Shown: positions 49,211 to 60,951, counted from the stretch's first letter. The stretch: DNA of 64,000 bases from Paramarasmius palmivorus (GCA_037176845.1 JAYKXP010000029.1:1-64000), one strand, 5' to 3'. A program made the numbers and translations. Notes: generated by a model from the sequence alone, not told the origin.

Positions 49211-51491
49211 TCTCCCCCCAAACAAAATGAAGGATTGTCCTCAATCCATCCACTTGCTGGTAGATTCAAAGACGAACAACAAGACTGAATGACCACCATT
49301 ATAAGATATTCTCTTGGGTTTACTTTGGGTTACCAAGATTGTGCCAATGACTAAGGTCTTTTGCATCTAATCTTTTGGCTAACAAAGTTCTGTCTCTCCA
49401 GATCAAGTAACACTGAAACTGCTATACACCTCGTGCTCAAACACACTTTTAAAGGTGCTGCAACTGCATGTTCTTGGTAGGCTATGTTCTTTTAATTTCC
49501 AAGTGCTTCAGCCATGTGTAACACTCATGTTCACTAATATAAGAGTATAGGGCTCTGGGTTCAATGAAATTCATTCTTCCCATCCTACTTTCTTGCTTTC
49601 TAAGTCTTTAGGTGAGTGTTCCCTTCTATTTCGTCTCCTCAATATATCTTGGTAGACTAATATTAGGTACTAACACCTCCTGTTATCTTTTATAAGGTCT
49701 ATTTTATGCATCTTTCATCTTGTACTAGGTTATTTCTAGCCTTCAGTACCTGGCAGGCTGCCAGTTCGAGCTTTGAACCTTAGCAATCATCAAGATTACT
49801 CTGCACTCTTCTTCTAAATTCATTAAGTATACTAGTACTAGCCAATCTGATGTCACATTCTGAATGCTTCAGTCAGATCCTCTAGCTATCTTGTACACTT
49901 GCATTTCTAATGTCTTCTATAAGGCTAATACAACAATGGTTAAGCATTGTACATCTGATTATTTATACAGATGCTAACTCCAGCTCTTGTTGTAACCTTC
50001 TGTCTATAATCATCTATCAATCTTGTCTAGGATTGCTCAAGAACGTCAAGGCTTTGTCTATCAATCAACAATCTAGCCATCTATGATCTGCTCTTTTCAA
50101 TCTCAAGACTTGATCTTGCTTTTATAAGGTCCTTTTGATGTCTTACAACCTTAATATGCTTTTCATCATGTCAAGCATCGTCTTGTAATACTGCATCTAC
50201 TGCATGAATTACATTCTATAGCTTTGACTGACTCTAATAGCTTCATTAAGTTGCATTCTCTCTATTGCACAAGTCAAACTAGTAATATAAGCCTTTTACT
50301 AGCTCTCAACTTGTAAGGTTTCGAATGTACAGTAGTCATACTACTTGTATACACTCGTTTGCTATCCCATCAACTCTAACTTCTGCTTGTGGGTGATCTG
50401 AGTCTTCAATCTAAGTAAAGCAATAATACAGCATCGACATTTCATGCTTATATTAGCTCTATCTTCATTTACTCTTGATCTGAGGTTGCTCTAATACTCT
50501 GTGACTGATACAAACTTGTAAATCGCAAAAAGTCCAGATGGCTAAACCTCCTTCTCCCCCCAAACAAAATGAAATATCAACATCCTTGTTGATTCTCATA
50601 TATCAGAGTTAGGCTTCAAGTTTTCGCTCTATAGCAAGCTTATATAAGGTCAAGAGATCATGGAATCACATTGAAATTGTAGTTGTCTTTTCAAGTTGTA
50701 GCTTATACAAGCCCATAAACTATTTTCAATAGCTGCAATTCCACTCTAGATGATAGTCTCTACCTTAGACAAGGTTACTGTCATTCTATATCTTTTTAAG
50801 TTGCAAGTGAAGGCAATACCAATAAGGTTTACTGTCTAAATGCTTCTCCAAACATTTACTAGAGCTTTGAGACTATGAATCCAGGTATCCTGATATCATC
50901 TCTGGCTAGTCATATGTTCTAGCATTATTAAACAGCTTGCTTCCCTTTCTATATGCTGTAATTCAGCTAAATCCATCATTTATATGTCTTATAGAAGGTA
51001 TCATCAGATGGATGCAATTGTTGTATGCATATACAAGTCAACTAAGTAAGCATCTGAGTCACATTGACCATGCTATTCAGGTCAATTGATAGTACTCAAC
51101 ACTTCTAATAGATCCTTGTATCACTGCTAACTGATGTACTGCTTCAAAGCAACAGTCTCTAAGTTAACTGTATATGTCCAATCTGATGCGTCTATCTTTC
51201 ATATGTATATGTTACATATGTTGACTGCTTAATGGCTCATTCAACAATATGTACATTGATATCGATGTTTTAGGTCAGATAGTAGCTTATAAAAGCTATC
51301 TACTGCCTTTCATTCTCTATATTTCATAACATAACCCAGTTCCATACCATGAAACCAAGTGTATGTGTTCAATCTAAGCTAGTATGATGATTCTGAAAGC
51401 CTTTTTGTACCATGTTTTTGCCCAATAAATAATAATATATGCTTTTATAAGGGTTTTATAAGAGGGCGCAAACTTGTACTAGGTCTTCCAA
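49211..51491. other. AT-rich non-coding interior of the LTR element
   Basis: No long frame on either strand. Where pol would be expected there is only AT-rich, pyrimidine-biased sequence with many TATAAG hexamers on the plus strand. The polypurine tract is at the left end. Confidence 0.7.
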
Positions 51492-52583
51492 TCAATAGTC
51501 GTCTACTTGCTCAAGCCAGGATGCTTGTAGTAGTCCAGGAAGGTCATCCAGAGCCTGCTTTATACTCTGTACTTCTTCTACTAGACCATCTACTTGTGCA
51601 AAAGTCTCTCTAAGCGAGTCTAACTCCTGTTGTCTGCCTTGCAAAGTAGCAGCATATGCTTCACATACGACATCACCATCATCATCACTAACTTCATATT
51701 CATTGAAGTAAGCCTTGTAAACCTCTTTCTCTATGCTTTTAAGATCCCTATCAAGTGCTTTTGACCTTTTATAAGTACTGGAGGAAGACACATGGAACGA
51801 TTCAGCCTGTACAGATGACTTGGATGAAGTCTGAGATGGTTTCCTCTGCAAGCTATCTTTTATAAGCATGTCTGCTAAAGATAAATCATTCATCTTCATA
51901 TAGACATTGCTCTCCTCAGACGCCATAAGATTCTCCATTTCATTCATAACATCCTCAAGTCTCCAAGGATCGTCGTGACGTCTCCTTGTCTTTTTAGACT
52001 GAGATTGATCACTCTTGATTTTTTCACGGGTTATATTACCCATTACTTCAAACAAGCGACGTCTCCAATACTCATTCAGTCCACTCAAATAGTACTGAAC
52101 AGCATGATAATTGTTCACAATCACTGGCTCTTCCATAAGCTTGTTAACTTCAAGCCTGAAGGCACGATTATAGGCTTTCAACTTCTCTAGGTTATCTATA
52201 TCATTCTGACGATGTCTATGAATGACTTGCTTTAAACAGCTAATAGAACCACTTTCACTACGAGCTGCCTCTGGGAAATCATCAAGAATCATCTCTCTAA
52301 ATTTGTCATAGGAGTGTCCAAGAACAACGTCTCTAGACTCTACCTCCTTTCTATATGATCTATCACATTTACTCATTGCAAGGTAAATCTTGGCCGACTC
52401 TTCCTTTATATTAGCAGCTTGGAATGCTATTTCTAGCTCATCCAACCAATCAAGCAATAAGTCAGACTTATCAGGATTGAATGTACTCAAATCCTTGAAC
52501 GTCTTCCTTGTATTAGCATTGCTAATCTCAGCTGCTGCCTCATCAGATAGAGTAGTCCACAAAGTACGCAATAAATGTGCCAT
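51492..52583 (-). CDS. Gag-like protein of the LTR element
   Basis: A single 363-residue frame, MAHLLRTLWTTLSDEAAAEI onward. The middle has the helical retrotransposon-Gag look: LLLDWLDELEIAFQAANIKE, then KFREMILDDFPEAAR and YYLSGLNEYWRRRLFEVMG. A basic stretch (SKKTRRRHDDPWR) may bind nucleic acid. The C-terminus is acidic and coiled-coil-like. I see no CCHC zinc knuckle and no protease motif. It should package the element RNA, with enzymes supplied in trans. The gag assignment rests on position, orientation and this pattern, not on a search. Confidence 0.65.
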   Translation of the reverse strand: MAHLLRTLWTTLSDEAAAEISNANTRKTFKDLSTFNPDKSDLLLDWLDELEIAFQAANIKEESAKIYLAMSKCDRSYRKEVESRDVVLGHSYDKFREMILDDFPEAARSESGSISCLKQVIHRHRQNDIDNLEKLKAYNRAFRLEVNKLMEEPVIVNNYHAVQYYLSGLNEYWRRRLFEVMGNITREKIKSDQSQSKKTRRRHDDPWRLEDVMNEMENLMASEESNVYMKMNDLSLADMLIKDSLQRKPSQTSSKSSVQAESFHVSSSSTYKRSKALDRDLKSIEKEVYKAYFNEYEVSDDDGDVVCEAYAATLQGRQQELDSLRETFAQVDGLVEEVQSIKQALDDLPGLLQASWLEQVDDY

Positions 52584-53217
52584 TTCTGTCTATACAACTA
52601 TAGTTTTATCAATTCTAAGGGTTTTATAAGCTTATAATAGCTTTAAACGTAGACAAAGTCCACAAAAAATTGTTGCCTAAGGTGGCAGGGTGTTCAGACG
52701 TAGATAGAGAAAGTATTCAAGCACACTCTGCTCTAGAGTCAATAAACTCGTTGAACAAAGGACCTCAGCACTCAAAGTATCCTCTAAATGACGATTCCAA
52801 ACTTTTGGGGGCTAGTACTAGGGTAATGAACACTTGTACTAGTAGCGTAATTGGCACGAATGAACTTGGTACCAACAACAATAGCTTGGCTAAGGGTTAC
52901 AAGCTCAAGCTAGGTGTGTATCAAGGCAGATGAAAGAAACCTCTGAGGTATCAGACACTCCAAAGGCTTCTATAAGCAACTGCTACACTTTTAATCGAAA
53001 ACCACACTCAATCTAGGGACTAAATGTGGGGTTTTGATAGAAGTACTGGTCTAACTTCAATCAAGATAGATGGGGATGTAAACCTCGTCAAGGTCTACAA
53101 GTAAATGAAAGAAAAGGTGCAAATATCAAGCTAATAAAGCTTCTAAAAGGTATCACTTTGTCTCAAATCCACAATTTATGACAATTCTAGAACCACCCCT
53201 CGCGGTGGGCTCCAGAT
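52584..53217 (-). other. Leader of the LTR element with primer-binding site
   Basis: Untranslated leader between the 5' LTR and gag (minus orientation). TGGAGCCCACCGCGAGG begins three bases inside the LTR and has the TGG start expected of a tRNA-primed site. Which tRNA is unknown. Confidence 0.6.
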
Positions 53218-55054
53218 AATGCGTCACAAACAACCTAAGTATAAGTGGTGGGCTCTGCGACTTTGGGTCACTAATAGAACTGTAGGACACGGCAGAAGCC
53301 TAATAAAAGACCACAAATACAAAGATTCAGTAGATGCTGGTTATGAACAGCAGCACACTAGTGGTGACTAGTTGTACAAGTGTGGTTCGACGTGATCAGA
53401 GTTGCCGTACTTAGAATAGTACACAAACTATAGATCTGAAAGTGATGATACGCTCTTCGTTACTTCAAAAGCAATCGAGATACACCTTATATTAGGGGCG
53501 ACCAAAGGTTACGAATGCTTCTAATAGGGTAGGAAACAGTCCCAAGTGCTATAGGTAGCAATCTCGAGTTCAACCAATACTGCCTCAAGTGTACTGATCC
53601 TGATAGAATCAAATCAACGAACTGTGCGCAAGCAGGAATCCAACTGACTCTCCAAATGGTCAATCTGGGCCTCTCTACGTCACTAAAGCTTATAAAAGCT
53701 AGTCCGAGGTCTAATCTCTACACAGAAACGCAATGCAACCAATGCTTAGAGCTACAGATCACAAGCCAAATACTTGATCTCTCTGCCAATACAACTTAAG
53801 CTCTTGTATACAGTAAGGTCTCAACTAGACTTTCAATCTAGGGCCTGTCCTGAGGAAGTGGAAGCGAATGCAAAGGTTGTCAATAGATCAACCAGGTCTG
53901 ATCAGAGGTCGACTCGTAACAAGCATGAAACACCACTGGATCAACTTATATAAGAGGTCCAATCGAAATGCACATGTGCCAGCAGATCAACTATCAGATC
54001 AAAGAGGTCTATTCGAGCGACAGCCACATACAACCTAATGATATGGGCTAACAGTACACTCTCTCTTCGTCTTCTCTGCCCTTCTACCTACAAACTGCAA
54101 GCCTATATATACTGTCCAGAAATATAAGTAAAGAAATATGTAATAAAAGATGGAAAACAGACGGAACGCAAGCGGAATAAGTGAGGAACAGAGATAGTCC
54201 ATAGGAAATATACAAATCAGGAAAATATTACAGTCACAACGTCCATATAAGTCGTTTATGCGTGACCAATAAATAGGAATTTCTATCTTTAGACTCAGGA
54301 GTTGAATCCTGTGCCTGCGGGTTGGCATTTAGCCTAGTAAAATTTATCTTTTCTTTGCGCCAAGGCGCTTTTCCACCAATGAGAGTCGTTTCCGACTTCT
54401 CCACACACCGGAATGCTCAGTCATCCATGTTCTGGACCTGGCATATCTTTTACAAGTCTCCGCGTCCACAAGGAACACTTCTATAAGCAGTTTATCTTCT
54501 ATATCAGCCTCCGTACCATGACAACCATATGCGTCACAGTTCTACAGCTTTGCCTCCGTGTCCGATCAATAGGAACAACTATGGCCAACAATTCTAGACT
54601 CGGCAAGTGCCTTTCATAAGCTCTCGGATCATATCTGCCGATGAAGCCGTCTCCTACATCAACTTGGATCGTTCCCTTTGAACCCGCTCATCTCTTTGGT
54701 TGGTCATGAAGAAGTGTTAAAAGTGTTTAAAAGCAAATAGTCCCCTTGATATGTCTTAGACCATGCACAGACGGTGTACCAGTCGTGATCCAACATAGTA
54801 CAGCTCCCTACAGTTTTCAGGAAAGGGTCTGCATTGACAGAACCACTAATATAAGCTATAGCAGTGGCCAGATACCCATGTGAGGCGTACCATGTAACCA
54901 TATACCTGCTAATATAAGTGCGTCTGACAAGTCCTTGACTTTGACTAGCTATTCAGGGCTCATACTAGTCCTTCAGAGTCCCAATCATAGCATAACAGAA
55001 TATAAAAGTGCAATAATGCGTTCGAATAAAAGGTATTAAAAGTCAGGCGTATCA
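53218..55054 (-). repeat. LTR (5' LTR in element orientation)
   Basis: 1,837 bp, partner of 47374-49210. It starts TGATACGCC on the minus strand and ends GACGCATT. Confidence 0.93.
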
Positions 55055-55059
55055 CCGGT
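55055..55059. repeat. LTR element target-site duplication, right (CCGGT)
   Basis: Matches 47369-47373. Confidence 0.9.
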
Positions 55060-55823
55060 TCAAGATCTCGCCGAGCGTGTCTACAACATATTGCCCACCA
55101 AACGCCTGCACAAGATGAACGTTAGTCTGAAAAACGATAGCGGAATAAAGGGAGCATGCTTACTGGATGTACCTTGGGCTTCGCGTCATCAATCTTTGAC
55201 GGTTCAGGGGAATAGGGTCGTGTAGGGTGACGTTTGCGAAACTCCTTAGCCTGGGGTGCCGAGAGTGAGCAATCAGATTATCCTTGAGCGATCATAACAG
55301 AAGAACGTACCCATGCAATAGTTTTGCCTTTGCGAGACTCAATTCCTGTGGCGGAGGTCTCAAGAGTCTCTCCAGCATCTAAATTGCCTAGCCATTGTTC
55401 TCTTCGAAGCTGTGAGCCCTTGAGAGCTTTCTTTCTCCCACCGGGAATGTTCCGCGGCCCTTTGTGGCTTTGACGAGCACCAGCCTGGTTTCTACATATC
55501 GAAGAATATACTGAGTTAAAGATCGATACTGGGTTGAAATGTGTACGCACAGGGTCCACAGATCGTGGTTCTCACTAAACGTCCTCAAACGTTCTTGTAA
55601 AACTGCGATGGTCCCGCTAACTTGTAAGTTGAAGCTTCGGCAGAGTGTTTTCAACGCGTCTTTGGTGAGGGTCTTCGAATAACTGAAGAGCCCATTTAAT
55701 CTTGAATCTTGGGTATGCAGATGTCACTTACATTCGATGTTTCACTGTTGTACCCTCCTCCTTGCCTGGAAACTCATATTCTTTCTCTACTTGGTCTTCC
55801 AACTCTCCGGATGTTGACGCCAT

Positions 55824-56660
55824 TCCTGTGATTAGCCGGGTTATCCAGATCCGATAGATGTGCAACAGGATCAAAGAAAAGGTCAAGAATAGAGAGAGAG
55901 CAAGAATCCAGGGATAGGCAGTGACGCCGTTGACAAGGACGGCAATGAGAACGGTGCTGACAGAGGCATTTGTTTCATTGTAGCCTGTGGGGCCGGGGGA
56001 TCTGAGATTTGAGGGATTGGAAAGATTAGCGAGGACGGATCGGGCAGCGCAATGTGACGACGTGAAGAAAATAAAGGAAAATTTATTGCTCGTCGCTGGC
56101 GACAACGGCGACGACGGCGGATGAAGAGCTCAAACAGGAACCCTTGTTTGTCTACGGTAAGTGGTACAAACAGGGCCAACAGGAAGACAAGCAAAAGACA
56201 GCGCCTATCACGCGTCACCGGTTTGGCGGGAGCGCCGGTTACACCGCCAAACGCCGAACGTACGTGAGGGGTATGTGAGCGAAAATACCATCAGCGTATT
56301 TTTTATACCCCCCACAGACCTTTTAAAATTACGTAATGCTGAATAAGAGTTATGAAAGGTTTATGTGAGCGAAAAGCCAGTAGTGAAAGCAGACGCCTGC
56401 TGTACCTCTCCCATGCTAAATTCACGCCCAAACTGAAGAATAAGGCCCTAGAAGGCCAATGGAACCCGAGGGAGGGAGGGAGACAATGGTATGAAGCACG
56501 AAAAATATTTTCTGGACCCGAGTAAAATAAAAGGTCTGTGGAGGCTTTTAAAAAGCCTTCCTGGGTCTTGGTGATGTGTCGGTAAGATCTAATCGCTCAC
56601 GTACTGACCCGGGGATTTGCTCGTTTGGTGGTGTACGAGAGCGTGACGGCGCTGTCTTTT
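55824..56660. other. Upstream region of SAP gene and unclassified DNA
   Basis: 55824-56105 could encode a hydrophobic N-terminal extension of the SAP protein (TVLIAVLVNGV, LALSLFLTFSLILLHIY). From 56220 on there is no gene. A TATGTGAGCGAAAA motif occurs at about 56268 and, with one change, at about 56362. Confidence 0.35.
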
Positions 56661-56917
56661 CTCAGATAGAAGCTTACTGTTGATGTGGGCCAACACGTCG
56701 ACTTCGCGTCCAGCAAGTGCAGGGCGCAAGATTGAGCGAAAAGCTTTCCTGGCGTTGAGTTAAGGAAGCTTCTTGACGACGGCAGCCACTTCCTCGAGCT
56801 CAGTGAGCTGTAAGACATCCAAAATCAATCTTTGAGACAGGGGATGTAAGAAGGGGGACATACCAAGAGATCATCGACAGAGGTAGTAGAAATAGCAGAG
56901 ATCATAGCAGATTGCAT
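56660..56917 (-). pseudogene. KEN-box family copy D, 3'-truncated with stop
   Basis: Exon 1 starts at 56917 and the intron is conserved. In exon 2 the tyrosine codon of KLPYLNAG is changed to TAA. Homology ends within the INSKLP segment near 56660. Promoter and TATA are retained. Clearly a dead copy. Confidence 0.85.
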
Positions 56918-57001
56918 TTGAGTATAGTTCACGTCTGGCAAGCAGAGATGATGGGGTTCACAAAAAAGATTGCGAATAGGGTCTAAAATGGAGAGGCAAG
57001 G

Positions 57002-57009
57002 AATTTATA
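57002..57009 (-). promoter_or_regulatory. TATA box of family copy D
   Basis: TATAAATT at the same distance from the ATG as in the other copies. The upstream similarity to copy B extends to about 57110. Confidence 0.65.
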
Positions 57010-57114
57010 GCCACCCAGCACAGAAATTGAAACTCCCACGCATTGACCAGGACAGGCCTGAGAATGGAGAGAAGGCCACGGATTCTAGCATTCTATCGTC
57101 CTAGCACGACCATT

Positions 57115-57723
57115 TCGTCTTCAAGGCTGTACAACCGAGTTACCTCGGCTCAACCACGGTAGAGACTGACGCGTTGTCCAAAGACTGGGGAGAAACAGTG
57201 TTGGTTTCGCTTTCAGACACGATAGCTGCAGATAACAGAGTTTTTGAGAAGCCCAGGCTGCACTTGATATATAAATCATTGATCTAAATGATTTCCAGCA
57301 ACAGTGAAGGTGCGGGTGTTGTGGACGAGATGTACCTATTATCCAAATTGTCAACGAAAAAGGTCATATTGGATGAGATATACCTACAAGATCAATCAAT
57401 GTTGTTCTATATGTACATATCTCCCATTCTCTCGTCGGGGGGTTGCACAGGCTATGGTGGTAGTAGGCCGGAAAGAAGTTGGTCCCACGACCCTTTCCAT
57501 TTCGGAGCCATTTCGGAATACTTTATTACACAGTGGCCGGCCTGAGCCGAGCACATCCAAGGAAAGCCCATCTGATGCACTGCGAGCGACTGCAATGAGG
57601 ACTAGACCGCGTAGATCTTCATAAGTGATACAATAAAATACATGTATGAGTACAAGTACACTATATATGTTCCCTGGGATAGCAATGTCGATAGCAAACC
57701 GATATAAACGAGCAAACGAGAAG
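57115..57723. other. Intergenic, no supported gene
   Basis: Only short frames (57288-57545 and 57304-57624 plus) without domains. Confidence 0.4.
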
Positions 57724-58790
57724 TTAGTTACGCCTCGACCTCTTCACAGACACCCGACACCATACATCGTCCAAGGTCGGAGCAGCAAGGAGCAGTCGCT
57801 TCTGGTCCTCCTCTTCCTGGACCTGTTTCGCCAAGTCAGGATCCAACGCTGACTCCTGGGCGTACTCCTGCAGGAGCGGGTCAAGTTCCACCAAGTTGTC
57901 CAAATCATCGGTGCCAGCGGGGAGGACAACTTTCCCCGCCCATGTAACTATACCCAACCGTCGTTTCCCTTCTGCTTCTTCTGCTTCCTCGTCATCAACC
58001 GCGAAAGGGCGATGTCTGTCATCACATGTAACACTTGAGCTGGAAGATGATAACGTCTCGACGACTCGGCACGTTGAGCATAGGCAAGTTATGAGGGATG
58101 AGGTCTCTGATTCTGAGCGTTTCCGCTTCGATGAGGTAGGAGTTGAGGAAATGAAACGATTGTGTTGCCACAGTGGCCATGCTCCTGCAATCCGGATTAA
58201 AGGAATGACTGCATCGTCCTTGATAGAAGGAGGCATATTGAATACATTTGGAGGATGCAAGAAAGCGTGCATGGCTATGATGGCGGGATGTATCTTCGAC
58301 GAAACCTCGGGCAAGGAAAGGAGGTCGGTTGTGTCGAATGTCATAGTTGACACAGTTCCGTCAGGATGATGATAGAACAATGGCGGGAGCTGACAGGGCT
58401 CTCGCGTCTTTCTGTCGTACTTTCCAGGCATTAGGATGTATTCCCATGGCCCGGATCCAAATTCCTGGAAGGTCGCCTAAATCCTATGGATGATACTAGA
58501 TTCAAGTTGACGCACCTCAAACTTTCTACGATCGTCCTTTCCCACTGCAATGGCATTGAATCTGATCAGTTCGAGCGCGAACTGCGAAACTTCTTTCTTC
58601 GGCACAAGCATAACCTGTCTTTTCTGAAACAGTGGTACGATATCCCGTGAAGCTAGAACAGTAATGAATACAAACAAGCCGTCGCCCAATTCATGTTCTC
58701 GTGCCTTCAAGAGTGTTAAAGTCATTCTCGTAAGGAAATGCACGGTATTGTAACCCAAACATCCATTCAAAACGTATTCGTTCCTGACGA
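57724..58790 (-). CDS. Uncharacterised acidic-tailed protein
   Basis: Two clear exons join in frame at the intron between about 58514 and 58476: GKDDRRKFE then ATFQEFGSGPWEYILMPGKY. The first exon includes NTVHFLTRMTLTLLKAREHE and FVFITVLASRDIVPLFQKRQ. The second runs through FYHHPDGTVSTMTFDTTDLL, a Cys cluster (CLCSTC), a Ser/acidic linker (DDEEAEEAEGKRRLG) and a basic end. No ATG begins the first exon, so the start is in an upstream exon (candidate ATG near 58931) that I could not join in phase. Function unknown. It is divergent from the HNH gene, with a shared upstream region of under 500 bp. Confidence 0.65.
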
Positions 58791-59183
58791 TTAATTCAGT
58801 ATTCGAGGTAGATATACAACTTCCTGTTTACGCACCATCACTGCCCAACCATCCTCTTTCATTATCATCTTCATGGAGCCCACGGGCGACAGTCTGTCAG
58901 ACGAAGTCGAGATACGATGCAGAGACAACATGATGGCGAAGGTCAAGAAACTCAGATGAGATGCTGAAAAACGTTACGGTCGCGATCACGAGCAATTCCC
59001 CACGTTATCAACCCATTCATTGTTTCTCGCCCTTTTTGGAAATTGAAAAGTCTATTGTCCACCACTTACGGTAGGATGACTCGATTCTTCAAGGCCACCC
59101 CCATAGTTCCTCGTGGGTACGTATAAATATGTAATCTCGAGATTGGCATCGGAACCATCTTTTCCGCCTTCTAGCCAGCAGTC
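58791..59183. other. Divergent upstream region, HNH gene and neighbour
   Basis: Probably contains the first exon of the minus-strand gene (ATG near 58931) and both promoters. No other feature seen. Confidence 0.4.
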
Positions 59184-60951
59184 ATGGCAGTCTCTGGATC
59201 CGATCTTCTCTTTGAACTCTCCGAAAATCGCACTAACGCCAATGAAGGAACACCACCCAAGCCGCAGCTGGAGTTCCAACTCCAGAGTCCCTTCGAAGAT
59301 AAACCACAACCGGAAGCCTTGATATCTGTGGCCTCTCCACGATTTCGGCTAGCCGTTGACTCGGAATCGGATAATCCCTATGAGCTGGAAGGCGACGCAG
59401 ACGAAGCACCCATCTGTGACGACTTCAACGCTGCACTTTTACTTCCAGACAGCGCACACCCCTTGAAGTCTGGTATCGGCAGCAGGGCAGGACTTTCGCG
59501 AAAAGCCGTTTTCATGACCCTGGCAATTTGGCACGTGTTTGGGGGTAGATGTATGCTCACTCTTATGTCTGCCTGCCTCCAACTCGCACATGTCATTCCT
59601 GTCAGCGTCAACAAATCCTACGTAAGTCTTCAACTTCTAACCCATACCCAGCGAGACTGACAAAGCATTCAGCTGAGGTTTTTGGAATGGGTCTTTGGTG
59701 ATCCCTTTGACACTCTTTTCATTCACGATTATCGCAACCTGTGGCTATGTAAGCGAAGTCCGGTACCGATTCTCATCTGGATTCTGCTCATTATTCTTCA
59801 CAGTGGACGCAAACATGCACTATGCTGTGGACAAAGGCTTAATCAAGATCGTTCCGGAGTTTGAGACATTACAGGCCATCGCTGAATATTCCGCCGAAGT
59901 CAGAAGATTACACGCAGACAAGCTCAATAATTCAGATGTTGAACTCGATCGTGAAAAGGTAAAATTGCATAAATGATTAAGTCTTGATGGTGCTGACAGT
60001 CTTCTAGTTCTTCCCGAAAGGTCTATATAGATACGTTGTTGTGGGTATCCTATGCACTTCAGACTTTCCGATTTCGCGTCACCGTCTGGTCAAAACCGAA
60101 CCACCATTCAATTTTACTGAGCCAGAGATGGTCGAGAAGACAGAGGAACAATTCGGGACCTCTTACCAAACGTTCGTGAGGGACGTTGAAGATGTGAGTA
60201 ATAGCTTTGGTCTGACGTGTAATTCTGCTTGACCGTGCCTGAACGTTTGAACAGCCGCCCCCCGATAAGTATAATGAACGATACTGGCCCATCTGTCGGC
60301 GATCCTGATAAGTTGAAGGAAAAACACGTTCACCTCAAGGGTTACCGCCTCGGCAGTGAGGTTGATGTATACAAACCTCTTCAAGGTGACCCGGGCTTGG
60401 TTCTTGAGCTTCCCCAGGACCCATGGCTAGTCACAGCCAATGTTGGGGAGTTCCTCTCAGTTTTGAAGAAAGGAGTGAACAAGAAGCGATTCGCCGCTAG
60501 TATGAAACAAGGTGGACCGCCCATGGTCAATTGGCAGGTAGACCAACTTGTAGAAGACCCACAGCATGCACTACTTCTCCGTACCGCCCTCCAGATCTAC
60601 GAACTCTGGGAGGAAGACAAACTTCCATCACCTCCTCGATCGGGCAAGACTAGATCCTCGAGAGCCAGCGAGGTCGATCCCAGCCTTCAGCTTGACAAAC
60701 TTCGAACTCGCAAGTCTGTCACTGGATCCGAGAAGAATCCTGCTGCAGGACCTTCTCGCCTTCCAGAACCGACGGCAGCCACAGCTCCTACTCAACCACC
60801 GATGGGTCCCCCGCCCGTGCCCGGCGGACGTGCTCGCAAAGACAAAGGGAAGAGGAAGGCTTCGGGATCCGCAGCCACGGGATCGCGTAAGGCTCATCGA
60901 GAAGATGAGAGTGACAATGCTTCGTCTTCGAGCCGAAGTCGCCAACCCTAG
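59184..60951 (+). CDS. HNH_2-type endonuclease-domain protein
   Basis: The start MAVSGSDLLFELSENRT is at 59184. Exon 1 reaches SRKAVFMTLAIWHVFGGRCM and LQLAHVIPVSVNKSY. Exon 2 has LRFLEWVFGDPFDTLF and YRNLWL; exon 3 has DANMHYAVDKGLIKIVP. The pattern C..LxxAHVIP..NLWLL..DxNxHYAxDKGLI matches the HNH_2 fold found in many agaricomycete proteins. The C-terminal half is disordered and basic (GGRARKDKGKRKA) and ends SSSSRSRQP. The exon border near 60195-60312 is ambiguous: acceptor choice decides whether VRDVED is followed by LKEKHVHLKGYRL. Likely a nuclease-fold protein; whether it cleaves DNA is not known. Confidence 0.75.

Larger units (their letters stand above)
47374..55054 (-). mobile_element. 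Non-autonomous LTR retrotransposon, Gag-only, 7,681 bp
   Basis: Two direct LTRs of 1,837 bp each flank a 4,007-bp interior. Orientation is minus: a polypurine tract (reverse complement of TCTCCCCCC at 49211-49219) abuts the LTR start TGATACGCC, and a primer-binding-like TGGAGCCCACCGCG lies just inside the other LTR at about 53214-53200. The only sizeable ORF is Gag-like (51492-52583). Protease, reverse transcriptase, RNase H and integrase are absent; 49211-51490 is AT-rich without a long frame. It therefore needs enzymes from another element. The structure matches gag-bearing non-autonomous elements (TR-GAG/LARD-like). The LTRs are about 99% identical by eye, so the insertion is young. Confidence 0.92.
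46516..55823 (-). pseudogene. SAP-domain protein gene split by an LTR retrotransposon
   Basis: The 5' part (55823-55060) encodes MASTSGELEDQVEKEYEF, then a SAP-like motif KDALKTLCRSFNLQVSGTIA and VLQERLRTFSENHDLW, then a basic region (GPRNIPGGRKKALKG). The 3' part (47368-46516) continues LEQHSLTTPTNGS, a Ser/Thr/Pro-rich linker, GRTWCDQYEHFDPA, QWVAERYIQSSPEDFWEEF and a basic end (RQRRRCSKLK). The element 47374-55054 lies in the middle of an exon. Taking it out with one copy of the 5-bp duplication joins ILNR to LEQH in frame. No other lesion is seen, so the break is recent. SAP domains bind AT-rich or scaffold DNA. The gene lies convergent to the nuclease gene. An ORF extension upstream to 56105 with a hydrophobic segment is possible but unproven. 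Confidence 0.82.
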
